From NCBI RefSeq assembly GCF_932526225.1, contig NC_064034.1:19838927-19902926 (forward strand): a stretch of DNA of 64,000 nucleotides. The letters are read 5' to 3'. The notes below the pieces were generated by a model that was given only the letters and a program-made list of their open reading frames with translations, did no database searches and was not told the DNA's origin. Positions 21,543 to 33,306 of this stretch are shown one piece after another. The stretch's first letter is position 1; each line of letters opens with the position of its first letter. Origin of the DNA: Nematostella vectensis. Lineage: Eukaryota > Cnidaria > Anthozoa > Actiniaria > Edwardsiidae. The position numbers were made by a program, and so were the translations under genes.

Positions 21543-22425
21543 TGGTCATAGGGTTCAATATGCGAGATACACCGTGCGTGCTCCACTCAAACCCAGTTTC
21601 GGGATGAAAATCCCGTCCTATGCAGATCACGCACCAACTGGTGACTTCGCCACTCGTCCTGTAAAATAAAGTGTTGTCCTGTTAGACAAATCAAGGCGGT
21701 GCGGTCTTCACGACAGATTGAGGTGAGGCGCCCATGACCAGTGATAATCTCCTCTCTCTATCGGATTCATGGAGGTGTTATTTGCTCGGGGGAAAACGCT
21801 ATCTGTGGCAGTATAAGGCGGGTGCTCACTTGCCACAGTACAAGGCGTGCGAGGAGCTCATATTGATCGTACGGCACGTAGTCATCCCCGTTGATCTTGA
21901 GCGCCCCGTCTTGTACCATCGAGGCGAGTTTCTCTGTTGATCGTACGGCACGTAGCCATCCCCGTTGATCACGAGGGCTTGGCATTATTCTGTCGCAGGG
22001 AGCGTTTTATCATCTAGCAAATAATGCCAGTGAGCCTGATGGAAAAGGTCTTTAATCGCTGGCCATAAGTGCCTCATCTCCTTCTGTCAGCGAACCCAAC
22101 GCCTTGATGTGTGTTATGGAGACAACCACCATTTTACCACACGTACAGCCAGGTCACAAGTAGAGCGCGTGTCCTTTGTTGGCGGAGCAAGACGAGCCAC
22201 AGACTGGGTCCCGATTGAGCTTTATATTTGTCTATCGTAGTTTTTCTTTTTTCGTTACCTTCATATAACTAACTTTACTTCTCTGTCTTCTGTAAATCTG
22301 ATAAATTAAAAACATACTCAAACTGAATTTTGTAAATAAAAGCAGCTGAATTCTCTCATCTAAGACATTCCCAGTGTTCTCTCTTATTTTTATCATAATA
22401 CTTTCATCAAGTAAACATATCAAAA

Positions 22426-22641
22426 GTGATCTATTATCTATTACCTATGATAATAGAAGCACGTGATGAGAAATTGTTTTGTATAATGTCACCACAAGAG
22501 GTTTGGCTGGACAATAATGGCAACATTGTGGTCTGTGACGATGATGACCCTGCCCGCGTCCGTGCTTTCGATATGACGGAAATGAGACCCTGTCAATCAA
22601 TGTCAAGTGTTTGTAGGGGAGGAAAAATGGTCTTTGGGTAG
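22426..22641 (+). CDS. Unit 3 block C, tail replaced by the G/T-rich insert
   Basis: Same structure as unit 2, with GTCAAG instead of GTCAGG at the insert junction. The frame stops inside the insert. Confidence 0.3.
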   Translation: MIYYLLPMIIEARDEKLFCIMSPQEVWLDNNGNIVVCDDDDPARVRAFDMTEMRPCQSMSSVCRGGKMVFG

Positions 22642-23808
22642 TGTCTGGTGTAGGGTGTGGCAGGTTGGTGTGTTGTGGGTTGGTTGGTATAGTCGTAGGA
22701 TGCTATGGTGTGTATGTAGTAAGATATGTGTGGAGGGGTAGATGTGTGTGTGGTGGGAGGGGCTGGGCTGTATGTAGGGTTTGGTGTTGGAGGGAGCGCT
22801 GGTTGTAGGACTAGTGGCTGCTGTAGGGTGTGGTTGGTTTGGTGTGTTGTAAGGTGAGTAGTGTTGTGGCCGTGGGGGGGGAGGTGGAAGGGGTGTGTGG
22901 TTTTGGTGTTGGCAGGGGTCTGGCTTGTGTAGGGTGTGTTAGGTGTGTATATTTTAGGTGAGAGTGTAGGAAAGTGTGAGGGGGGGAGAGGAAGTGTATG
23001 TGTAGGTGTGTGGGGTTTAGGTGGGTGTTGGTGTTGTGTTGGGGCTTGGAATAATCGTGGTGGGTTGTATGATGGCGTGGTGTGGGTAAAGTGGGTATGG
23101 GGCTGTTTGTGGGGTGAGGGATGAGGGTGTGCTTGTTGTGGGGTAGGTGGGTGGTTGGGTGCGGGTGATGTGAGTAGGGGGGTACTTGGGTGGTTAGCTA
23201 GGTATGAGGGGGGGGGGAGAGAAAGGGGGTTGTGACATGTATAGAGCTGGGTGGTAGTAGTGGGTAGGTATGTTGTGTGGTAAGGATAGAATAAGTTTTA
23301 ATCTGTATGTGGGTATGTATGTGTATGTACTATGTGTAGGAGGGAAGGTGGTTGTAGGTGGGGTGGTTGTGTGTGTTTTAGGCGTGTGGTGTTGGGGGAG
23401 TGGGATGGTGTGGGGGTCCGTATGCCTATGGGGTGGTGGTAGTGGCATGTTGGGGTGGAGTTGAGGTGTGTAGGTGGGGTTAGGGGTGTGGGGTAAAGGG
23501 GTGGATGGTGCTAGTGGTATGAGGTGGGTATGGGTAGTAGGGCACGTTTAGTTGTAGGTGTGGGGAGGAGGGCTGGGCGGTGAGGTGTAGTGGGAGGGGG
23601 TGCAGTGTGGTGCGGTGGGGGTGTGGGTAGTAGAGGGTTTGGGGGGTGAGGTGTGTTAGTGTGGCTAGGTGTGGGAGTAGGTGGGGAGTGTGGCGGTGTG
23701 GTGGAGGGGATCGGGAAGCTGGGGGGGGGGACTGTAGTGTATTATGAGGTTGGTGGCTAGGGCTGGGTGGGGGGAGATAGATAGTAGGGCATCGAGTTGC
23801 GTAGGGGA
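22606..23808 (+). repeat. 1.2-kb G/T-rich, C-poor insert in unit 3
   Basis: Nearly identical to the unit 2 insert, with small differences in the lengths of G runs. Confidence 0.9.
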
Positions 23809-23875
23809 GAGGAAATAATAAGAAAAGACGCTAGGGAGCATATGTCCCAAAAAAGCTCCCGTCAGAAATTGGTGA

Positions 23876-24063
23876 TTAAAGCAAACCACTAGGCTAGTTG
23901 TGTTCAGAGGACATCAAATAACAAGAAAAGTGATGTTGCCAAGTATGCACTTGTCAGGTGCCGTTTAATGTTTTTTTAAAGAAATTACATTTCTCCTCCA
24001 GCATGGAAACGAGGCTCTATAATAGAAACAGGAGTATCTTTGACGTTTGTTAATCAAATCATT
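23876..24063. mobile_element. Remnant left arm of the foldback element, unit 3
   Basis: Truncated at the same point as in unit 2, so the loss predates the split of units 2 and 3. Confidence 0.75.
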
Positions 24064-24439
24064 TCATTTGCGACCCACCGACCGACTGACTGACTGACCG
24101 ACATACTCAAACTACATTCTAACATATGTGCCCGTCATGAATTATTTTTGTTGATTTTGTGCATGTTTTCCTTTAGATTCCTGGCACACATGTGATACCA
24201 GTTATACCCATGGCACAGGTATCCCATTTAAAAACATTAACTATCCATTAGCAAGGTTTTAAATGGGTTTGAATTTATCAAAATTATTGAATTACCAAAT
24301 ATGTTCGATTTTAAATGCGTAATAAAATCTGTCAATTTCTCATTTATTTAAGGCCAATAAACGTTCACAAGCGGCTCGCCCGATAACCGAAGCGGAGGAA
24401 GATCTCTTGTTTGAGAACACCGGAATCTCTTCATCGCAC

Positions 24440-26160
24440 AGTTTGGTGGCTTCTTTCACTTCACTTTGGGTTTCGACTGCACAAATGTCGGCCTTCGGCC
24501 TCGGTCAGTATTTTCAACACCTCGATCACGGTTTTTCACGATACGGACCTCCCACCCGGTAAATAACCCCTTTTGGTGTAGTAGGACAACATATACCAAC
24601 AACAGTCCTAACTAGTCCTGATAATGGTACAACTTTGTTGTATTCAAAGACTGTCGTCTTCTTTGTTTGATGGACGTCTAGGGTTAGGGTTTCGTCCAAA
24701 CTTGGCCAGTGACTCAGAACAAGTGGTGAAAAACTCAAATCCAAGCGATGGCGTTACCTGGGCGCGATCCGTTTGCAACGCTAGAATATCAAGAATATCA
24801 AACCATTAAAATATCAAACCAAATAAAAATACCAATCTGAGTCCATGTCTGAGTAGAGTCTTCTAATCACTGGAAACAATGCGTTCCACAGAGTGAAACG
24901 TACACGTGATTCAAATATATTGTATATGGTGTCACAAAAAATAGTTGTTCGCTTCAACGGTTGGATATTAAAAAAACGGAAAATGGTTCTTATCAGAGGG
25001 ATATTTTAAATGGTGTCTGCGAAATCATGTTCGGTGAAGATTCTACTTTTCAGAGGTAAGAAATGATTTCTGAGCTCCTTCCTTCATTTGATAAAAATGA
25101 ACGTAAAACAATGCAAGAAAGGTTAACTGTATTTTTAATTTGCTCAAGAATGATTTTCTCAGGAACACAAAGAACCGTAGTTTTTTTTTGTCTTAGCGTT
25201 TATTTTACCCTCGGCATTCAATGAATTCAAACGCGCGCTCGACTTAAAAGCTTTCTTTTTTCATCTAAAAAATTCTCACAAATGTATTGAAGGGACGTGA
25301 TTTGTGTTAGAACTACGAAATTCTGAATGAAAAATGTGCTGTCTGCTGCTAGAAATAAATACCTTTTGGCTTTCTGTAGGATAATTGAAAATGGCGTCTA
25401 CGATTTCGATCTCTCGTGGAAGAAAAATGCTTGAATTAGAGATTCTCTATGTCTTATCATCGATAATTTATTTTAATAATATGATAACAATTACAACAAT
25501 AATAACAAAAATAATAATGATTTATTTAGCCACGTAAAAACACCTTAGAGTCAGATGCTCTTTATAACGAGTACTTCTTCTCGTTTGAATTCTCCAGGCG
25601 AAGAGTCTGGAGAGATCAAAGGAGAAGAAGTTCTCGATGCCACGCCTGCTCTACCACCAGCAAGCGACCAATAACTATGAGGCTTCCCTCTCAGGCGGCC
25701 ACTGCAGAAGACAATAGGAGGCTTGGTGCCCAAGTGCTCAGAGTGGTTCTTCCTCGCAAAAGGAAATGGGGATTTGCCCGCGACCCCCGGGCAAATCCCG
25801 ATTTCCTTTTGCGAGGAAGAAGGCAAAGGGTATGTCTTGATGTCTGACGGCCATCTTGGGTACCGACCATTTAATATCTAAAGGGTTAGTAAAACACGAG
25901 TTAGCTAGAATTTCTAAAAGAATCGAGAAAGCAATCCATAGCTAAAAGACAAACCCAAATTTCAGATATGAAAGTCAAGAAAGTAAACAGGCCGCGAAAA
26001 TGATGCATATTCATGTGGTAAGGATAGTAAATGGTTAGTCCCTTGTATGTAAACAATTTAGTAGAATTATATTTGAGAGTTTACATAACTGGAAAAGGTT
26101 TTCTAACTTACCATCCCTTTGTCTCTAAAGCTATCTATCTATATATATATGAAATATACT
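24440..26160. repeat. B-type block, unit 3
   Basis: Same order of landmarks as unit 2, including the 197-bp stretch. It carries the hairpin at 25752-25816. Confidence 0.75.
25752..25816. other. Long hairpin in B-type block, unit 3
   Basis: Identical in structure to the unit 2 hairpin. Confidence 0.85.
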
Positions 26161-26167
26161 TGAATCA

Positions 26168-26222
26168 CTGGATTGTGTTTTCTCGACGTTTCGGGAATGC
26201 TGCCTTCATCATGATTAACAAT
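26168..26222 (-). ncRNA. Hammerhead-ribozyme-like relic, unit 3
   Basis: Same core sequence as unit 1, at the same distance from the small inverted-repeat element and the Penelope relic. Confidence 0.4.
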
Positions 26223-26313
26223 GACGAGTAAAAACTAAACAAATATAAAAAATCCAATGCGCGCACGGGGATGTCCGCGCGTGCGTTCAAAGCATGGGCA
26301 GTCCCACATCTTA

Positions 26314-26583
26314 GGGGCCGTCCACACTAACACGGATTCGTTTGAATCCGTATACTTTTTGATACGTTTAGGCCTTCCGTCCACACTAACAAGCGCGCTG
26401 GATCCAGCGAATCCGAATACATTTGAAAACGCGTCGAAAGTGAATCAAAATGAATCCGTATACTTTTGTCCTGGATGCAGGCGAACACGCTTAGAAAACG
26501 AAAGTGTGGACGCAAATCAAGTGATGCGTTTTCGGCGAAACGAATCCGGGTACTTTTGAATCCGTGTTAGTGTGGACGACCCC
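26314..26583. mobile_element. Small TIR element, 270 bp, unit 3
   Basis: Same ends, with an internal deletion that joins TACTTTTGTCC to a later part of the element. Confidence 0.85.
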
Positions 26584-26584
26584 T

Positions 26585-28185
26585 AAATTAAGGCGGCTCG
26601 GCGCCAGGGTGTTGTGCTTGATGATAATCTTGGACTCCGCTCATTTACGGGTATCAGTGTCCATAAGGCCGGCTACCAGCATCGCCGCTTTCATATCATT
26701 GACAGTATGATTCAGTTGATCGAGTTGATTCAGTGAGCCGGTACTGTTATTTCGGCAGTGTTGTTGACCAAAACCATCCTATGGCTTCTAAAATTACCTC
26801 CTAGACTGCGCCCAGTCTCGCCGAAGTATACTTTAGTGTTACATTTTCTTGCACGAAATGCAGTAATCTAAGCCGTTCGAGGTGTTTGTATGTCGTTTTT
26901 TTCTGAATTGTCCCTTGCGGTGTTTTTATGGTGGGATCTTTGTTTACAAATGGACAAGTTCGGCAAACTTGGCTGCCGCGAGGGTCGTTTCCTACTACTG
27001 GATCAGTGTCTAATGGTATGGTGCTGCGGAACAAGATGTCCTTCAAGTTCCTATCACGTCTGAAGGCCTTTCAGAGGGGGTTTGGTGAATATTTCTTTCG
27101 TATCGATATCGTTGCATTAGATTGTAAAGTTACGTTCAAAGATGGTAGACACCTGGCAGTTCTTTGGGCGAAAAATTGTGGCGAGTGGTTTTCTTTCTTG
27201 AGCGGTGTTGTTGCTCTGGCATCCTGACAAGAGTTCATCACGATGATTTATCACTGCTTGCTCTCGTCCTCTTTTCACTATATCCAAGGGATAACCCCTG
27301 GCCCTGAAGAACTCCTCCATACGTGACGATTGTTCTTGGAAATCATCCGCGTTACTGCAAATTTTGCGAAGGCGTACGAATTGCCTGTAATGGGCAGGAA
27401 AATTTGCTCGTGTAGACCGGGAAAATTGAAATAAGTTATTACTTGACAAGTTTACTATTTTAAAAGCTGGCGTGATTGCTTCTACTTGACAAGTTTTACT
27501 TGCCAAGTGCAGTAGGTTAATCGTGTAGACGCTCAACGAGTTTTACTTGACAAGTTTTTCCGATGAAAGCAGTTCGTAGGCCCCCTTTTCTTTACTTGTG
27601 GGCTATTAAAAACGCTGTTATTTCTGCTCTGCTGCTCTTTGTCAGAGGCACCATTTTTTTGACGGCAAGTTTTCTTATTTTTTTGTATCGCCGCTGTCTG
27701 AAGGCATTACGAGCTCATCGCACGGAAAACTTGTCAAGAAAAAATTGCTCGTATGGAAAGCACGTCTACACGAACGACTAGAATATTGTCAAGAAAAACT
27801 TGTCAAGAAAAACTTGTCAAGTAAAAATTGCCTGTGTAGACGGCCCTTCAGGATGGATGTCTTGCACTTGCAGGGGTGGGATGAGTCAAAGTTCAAATAC
27901 GAGTGACTATCGGTTGCTATGTAGTGTATATTGGAGCCAATGCGGTTATTTAGTTAGACCATAAGGATGTTCTGGATTTGTTGTCTATCCTTGGAGCTTG
28001 GCCAGGCAAATTTTAAATTAGTGTGGAATGTAGATGCATGCTCGGGGTAAGTGTTGAGGTCGTGCTCACGACAGGATAAAGCAACGGCGATGTCGAACAT
28101 GTACATCTTGTATAAGTTTGGTTTCTTTCCCGTGTAGCTGGATAGCATTTGTTCCTCTATGTATCCCACGAAGAGCATGTTTAGG
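26585..28185 (-). mobile_element. Penelope-like element relic, unit 3
   Basis: Same order as the other units. The RT fragment is 28178-27954 (IEEQMLSSYTGKKPNLYK) and the zinc-knuckle-like CRTCPF stretch is at 27046-26801. Unit 4 ends before this region. Confidence 0.78.
27400..27849. mobile_element. Foldback element rich in CTTGACAAGT, unit 3
   Basis: Same position and structure, with one extra AAACTTGTCAAGA copy near 27795. Confidence 0.6.
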
Positions 28186-28249
28186 ACCTAGTATACTTCT
28201 CAGGTCTGTTTGTAGTATTGGCCGTTGAACCCAAACGTTTAAAGAGTTA

Positions 28250-28453
28250 TGCCTAGTGCACACAACCGACATATCGACATAACGACATGGGCGCGCGAAC
28301 TCTTATCTTCGACATATTGACATGGACATAACGACGTAAGAGAAAAAACATGTTTTTTATTTTATGTCATTATGTCCATGTCGTTATGTCGGGCTAAACA
28401 TAGTGCGCGCGCCCATGTCGTTATGTTGTTATCTTGCTAGTGTTCACTAGGCA
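28250..28453. mobile_element. Hairpin element, unit 3
   Basis: Same element; base changes (CACACAACCGACAT) slightly weaken the outer stem. Confidence 0.85.
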
Positions 28454-28719
28454 TTAGAACAAGCTCGGCCATACGGAGTTTCACCGTATTGGCTTCCCCC
28501 CCCCTCCTCCACCAAGCTATGAGCGCTTACCATAAACCTCGCCTGGGAGAAGAAAAATTGCGTTGACAACGGTTTCTTTTAAATAGGTGTTTTCGCTAGA
28601 ATTGTTTTTTTTCAACCCAAAAGGCGTAAATACGAAGAAGGAATAAAAAATTCGTGCGAATGCAAAACGTACTATTTTTTGTCAATTTTAAAGAAACATA
28701 TAAAATGAGTGCTAACTAA

Positions 28720-29910
28720 GAGTCAATCCAAATTGCGAAGGGCTAAAAACAAGGGTTATAAAAGCAAATATTACAATCTCCTTTGTCCGATGTCTCGCCC
28801 AACATGGCGACAATAGCGCGTGAGACTGAGTACGACCTAGAGCGCGCTTCCCAAAGATGACATTACGTCATAATGGTAATCATATTCGACCAATGAAATC
28901 GATTCCTTGACTTGCGATATTCACAGCACAAAATAGAAAAATGCTAAGACGCGTTTTCGTAAACCTTGGATTTAACTCACCGAGTGAGGCAGAGAAAGCC
29001 TTGAAAAAGTCAAATCGTAAAGATGGCGGTACCCGGGCACAGAAGGGAAGACTGTTGAATCGCTCCCAAATGGAGAAGGTGAGCTGATGGTTAAATGAAC
29101 AATCCCCAGGGTGAAACGCTAGGATGTCAAACCATTAAAATTAAAATAATCCAATCAGATAAAAATGCCAAAACTATGGTGTCTGTAAGTTGATGTTACA
29201 GTCTTCTAAACCATGGGGACCAGCACGCTCCACAGAGGAAAAATAAATGTTATACATGTTGAACACGGTGTTACAAAAAGGCGTTGTATTGATTCAAGCA
29301 TAAAATAAACGATACTTTAGAGGACTGACTAACTATGAATACAGATTCGCGCACTTCCTCCGCCTGGAGAGGTCAAGAGACAGGAAGTTCTCGACGCCAC
29401 GCCTGCTCTACCACCAGCAAGCGCCCAAAGAACTATGGGGCTTCCCTCTCAGGCGGCCACTGCAGAAGACAATAGAAGGCTCGGTGTCCAAGTGCTCAGA
29501 GTTGTTAATGGCGGGGTGGCCACCACAGGGCTCTCGCGACCCCCGGGCAAATCCCGATTTCCTTTTGCGAGGAAAAAGGCAAAGGGTATGTCTTGATGTT
29601 TGTCGGCCATCTTGGGAACCGACCATTTGATATCGGACGGGTCAGTAAAATTCGAGTGAAATAAAATTTCTGAAAGAATCGAGCAAGCCATCCTTAGATA
29701 AAAGACAAAGTGACGTTTCACAAGAAAAAGTAAACAGGACGCGAAAAAAATATATATTAAAGGGGTATGAATATCAAATGGTCGGTCCCTTGAAAATAAA
29801 CCATTCAATAGAATCAATTTTAAGAGTGTTTAAATTATAACCAGAGAAAGGTTTTCTAGCTTACCACCCCTCTGTCTGTCTATAAAGATATTTATATTCC
29901 TCTCACTCAG
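28720..29910. repeat. A-type block upstream of exon A, unit 3/4 junction
   Basis: Same block with small indels (for example a shortened AT tract near 29745). The inferred junction is near 29593. Confidence 0.75.
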
Positions 29911-30895
29911 CCACAGACGCCAAATCAACTCTCCCAGACATCAGAGATACTAACGACAATGCTCTCGTGAACATGCGTACGACGGACTTACCCAATGTCC
30001 GTGATCTCTACACGAACAAGAAAGACAACGCGGTTCCTGTAGCAAGCGAGGGCACAAGTGCGACTACATCCACCACCGGGTCGCACCAGGCTATGACCGC
30101 CATGCAAAGCGAGGAGGAGCCTGGGGCTTCTATGGGGCACAGGACAGAACGCCAGAAAGCCAAAGAGCTGAAGCAAATGAAAAGAGCTGGTTTAACCCCC
30201 CTTAGACCCCCACCCCACCGAAACAACATGGAGGACGATGCTGATCACAAGGTAAGTGACAGGTCCCGGATGAAGGGTACAATGGGTGAACAGGGTAAGT
30301 GACAGGTCCCGGATGGAGGGTACAATTGGTGAACAGGGCATGTGACAGGTCCCGGATGAAGGGTACGATGGGTAAACAGGGCAAGTGACAGGTCCCGGAT
30401 GAAGGGAACAGTGGGTGTACAGGGTAAGTGACAGGTCCCGGATGAAGGGTACACCATATAATAACGGACAGTACATTCATCATTAATTCGATTCTGCCCT
30501 GAAGACATGTGAGCTAATTACAAAACTTTAAAGCTTATTGATTGACCAATAATCTTGAAATTCAAGTTAACTACAGAAAGAAGTAATGACCTTCTTTATA
30601 TCAGGCTCGGATGAACAAGCTGAAGAGAGCTCGTATTCGCCTTGCCAAGAACAGGGTCAACCCTGAGGTGAGCAAGCCTTTTCTGAAGTCACTACCAGAT
30701 GCAACTCCAGGGGCGGTTTGGTGCGAAAACTACGCGGTTCTACCTCCAATTGAATCTGCTCCACCCAGAACGGGAATATACTCCCGCCATCTCCAGTCCA
30801 CCCCTCCTCAGGCCAACACTCACCGGGGTACCCTCGGGTACAACACAAGTATCACACACGACCTCGTGATTAAAGACGTGGAGACCGATGAGTAA
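29911..30895 (+). CDS. Unit 4 exons A and B of the duplicated gene
   Basis: Exon A is 29911-30251 and exon B 30605-30895, with the same acceptor, donor and phases as the other units. The intron is the shortest of the four because only about five minisatellite monomers remain. This is the last copy before the array runs into unique DNA, so any read-through transcript of the locus would end beyond it. Confidence 0.48.
30252..30453 (+). repeat. 43-bp minisatellite, about 5 copies, unit 4 intron
   Basis: This is the shortest array. First and last monomers match those of the other units, consistent with internal deletion. Confidence 0.95.
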
Positions 30896-31794
30896 TGGTC
30901 ATAGGGTTCAATATGCGAGATACACCGTGCGTGCTCCACTCAAACCCAGTTTCGAGATGAAAATCCCGTCCTATGCAGATCACGCACCAACTGGTGACTT
31001 CGCCACTCGTCCTGTAAAATAAAGTGTTGTCCTGTTAGACAAATCAAGGCGGTGCGGTCTTCACGACAGATTGAGGTGAGGCGCCCATGACCAGTGATAA
31101 TCTCCTCTCTCTATCGGATTCATGGAGGTGTTATTTGCTCGGGGGAAAACGCTATCTGTGGCAGTATAAGGCGGGTACCCACTTGCCATAGTACAAGGCG
31201 TGCGAGGAGCTCATATTGATCGTACGGCACGTAGTCATCCCCGTTGATCTTGAGCGCCCCGTCTTGTACCGTCGCGGCGAGTTTCTCTGTTGATCGTACG
31301 GCACGTAGTCATCCCCGTTGATCACGAGGGCTTCGCATTATTATGTCACAGGGAACGTTTTGTCATCTAGCAATAATGCCAGTGAATCTGATGGAAAAGG
31401 TCTTCATCGCTGACCATGAGTGCCTCATCTCCTTCTGTCAGCGAACACAACGCCTTGATGTATGTTATGGAGACAACCACCATTTTACCACACGTACAGC
31501 CAGGTCACAAAGGGAGCGCGTGTCTAGCGTTTGGCGGAGCAAGACGAGCCACAGATTGCGCCCCGATTGAGCTTTATATTTGTCTATCGTAGTTTTTCTT
31601 TTTTCGTTACCTTCATATAACTAACTTTACTTCTGTCTTCTGTAAATCTGATAATTTAAAAACATACTCAAACTGAATGTTGTAAATAAAAGCAGTTAAA
31701 TTCTCATCTAAGACATTCCCAGTGTTCTCTCTTATTTTTATCATAATACTTTCATCAAGTAAACATATCAAAAGTGATCTATGATCTATTACCT

Positions 31795-31953
31795 ATGATA
31801 ATAAAAGCACGTGATGAGAAATTGTTTTGTATGGTGTCACCACCAGAGGTTCTGCTGGACAATAATGGCAACATTGTGGTCTGTGACGATGATGACCCTG
31901 CTCGCATCCGAGCTTTTGATATGACGGAAATGAGACCCTGTCAATCAATGTAA
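31795..31953 (+). CDS. Unit 4 block C, ended by an early stop
   Basis: The block reads like unit 1 (SPPEVLLDNNGN kept) but ends with TAA right after the CQSM codons. The sequence beyond it resembles the unit 1 tail for about 40 bases and then becomes unique. Unit 4 therefore never had, or has lost, the G/T-rich insert. Confidence 0.3.
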   Translation: MIIKARDEKLFCMVSPPEVLLDNNGNIVVCDDDDPARIRAFDMTEMRPCQSM

Positions 31954-31985
31954 TGCAGCTTAGCAGAGCTCTGATGCCCCTCATC

Positions 31986-33306
31986 ATATTGTTCGTAAAT
32001 GCGCCATTTGACAATCGTCATTTACCTTCACAACAATGGCGCGTATAGGAACAAGGATAATCAAAGATTCGTGCGCGTGCGCAAAGTTTCGTACCTTTTG
32101 TCTTATTTTAAGTAAGGCCTGGGGTTGCCACGCCCACCCTGCTAACGCTACCTGATGCCACGGGCAATATACTTCTAGATGGGACGCTCGACGTAGCGGG
32201 TAAGGAGAACCGGTAATCGGCAACGGTTAGCACATTTGTCACGTGACTGTGGTCATATTTGTGTCACGTGCTAACTGTGGCCGACCTTCCCCCCCGATTG
32301 GACCAACTTGAAATGATGATCTGTTTGTCGATATTTCTCAATTTCTGTTACCCATATAAACGTAAACTGCTTCAATTGCTGTCTTCTGTGAAACTTGTAA
32401 ATTAGGAAAACATATCTGCGCCTTATGAATTAGTTGTGTTTTTTTTTTTTTTTTTTTTTGCACATGTGTTACCTTAGATGCTAGTATTCCATCTCATTTT
32501 ACAAGGTTAAAAAAACACATAACAGTGCCGTAGCAGACCTCGAAATATTTGAGGGGCACAATACATATAAATAAAAAATATTTGGGGCACGGCCACGCCC
32601 CTACTGGTCATTTCCTTATAATTCTTGAAAATACTGGAGGGGGGGGGGAGGGCGAGTGCCCCCAGTGCTCCACCCCCTGCTACGGCCCTGGACATGTTCG
32701 TTTAGGAAGAGCGTAGGACGAGTTTAATCAGGCGGTTGTGGCCTAAGGCGGTCAGACATAATAAGAGCTACTTTGACCACCGTTGCCATGGTTATACATT
32801 AAGTGAATACAAAGCATCCATATTCCTGATGAATTTTACGGTGTAATAACACCTCATATAATAGGCCTCGACTTCCTCACAACGACTCCCGCACAAGATC
32901 GTCTTCTGTTTCATGGATGACTAGGTTTTTGTGCACTCTGCAAGCAATATCTGCAAAGACATTTTCAATAAAAAAGCTCGAAATTCCTTAATCTGTAAGA
33001 AATGTGTCTGACCATGGTAGTAGCAATTTAGGTTTAATGCAGCTGCTGATCGCCATCTTTAAAAATCATGAGTTAAGGGAGTTGCTTGTCCCAAACGGGG
33101 TATATATCTCTGAACAGGGTATCATTTCGGTTTCACGTAAATTTTCAAGTAAAATGTCATCATGCGGGGTTCCAAGCTTGAGCAATTGTATATATTTTTT
33201 TGGCAACATGGGGCATTTACAATCTAATTACGACTGATGATAAGCCGCGCAGAAACAGAGTATTTGAGAGGTGTAAATATTTCCGTTCTAGTTTACGCTT
33301 AGTTTT
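31986..33306. other. Unique right flank with a T tract and a degenerate repeat
   Basis: Similarity to the units ends near 31985. A run of about 20 T lies at 32440-32459. The part at 32520-32695 (GGGGCACGGCCACGCCCC and GTGCTCCACCCCCTGCTACG on its borders) looks like an old dispersed repeat. No gene is supported. Confidence 0.45.

Larger units (their letters stand above)
834..31985 (+). repeat. Head-to-tail segmental duplication, 3.25 units of 9.4-9.9 kb
   Basis: The same ordered landmarks recur: exon A starts at 1109, 10503, 20386 and 29911; exon B at 2276, 11455, 21252 and 30605; the Penelope relic ends near 8770, 18650 and 28185. Units run approximately 834-10186, 10187-20069, 20070-29593 and 29594-31985. 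Units 2 and 3 are nearly identical over long stretches, while unit 1 is clearly more diverged. After block C, unit 4 matches unit 1 rather than units 2 and 3 for a short distance and then enters unique DNA. Differences between units (insertions, repeat copy number, base changes) argue against an assembly duplicate. Confidence 0.93.
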
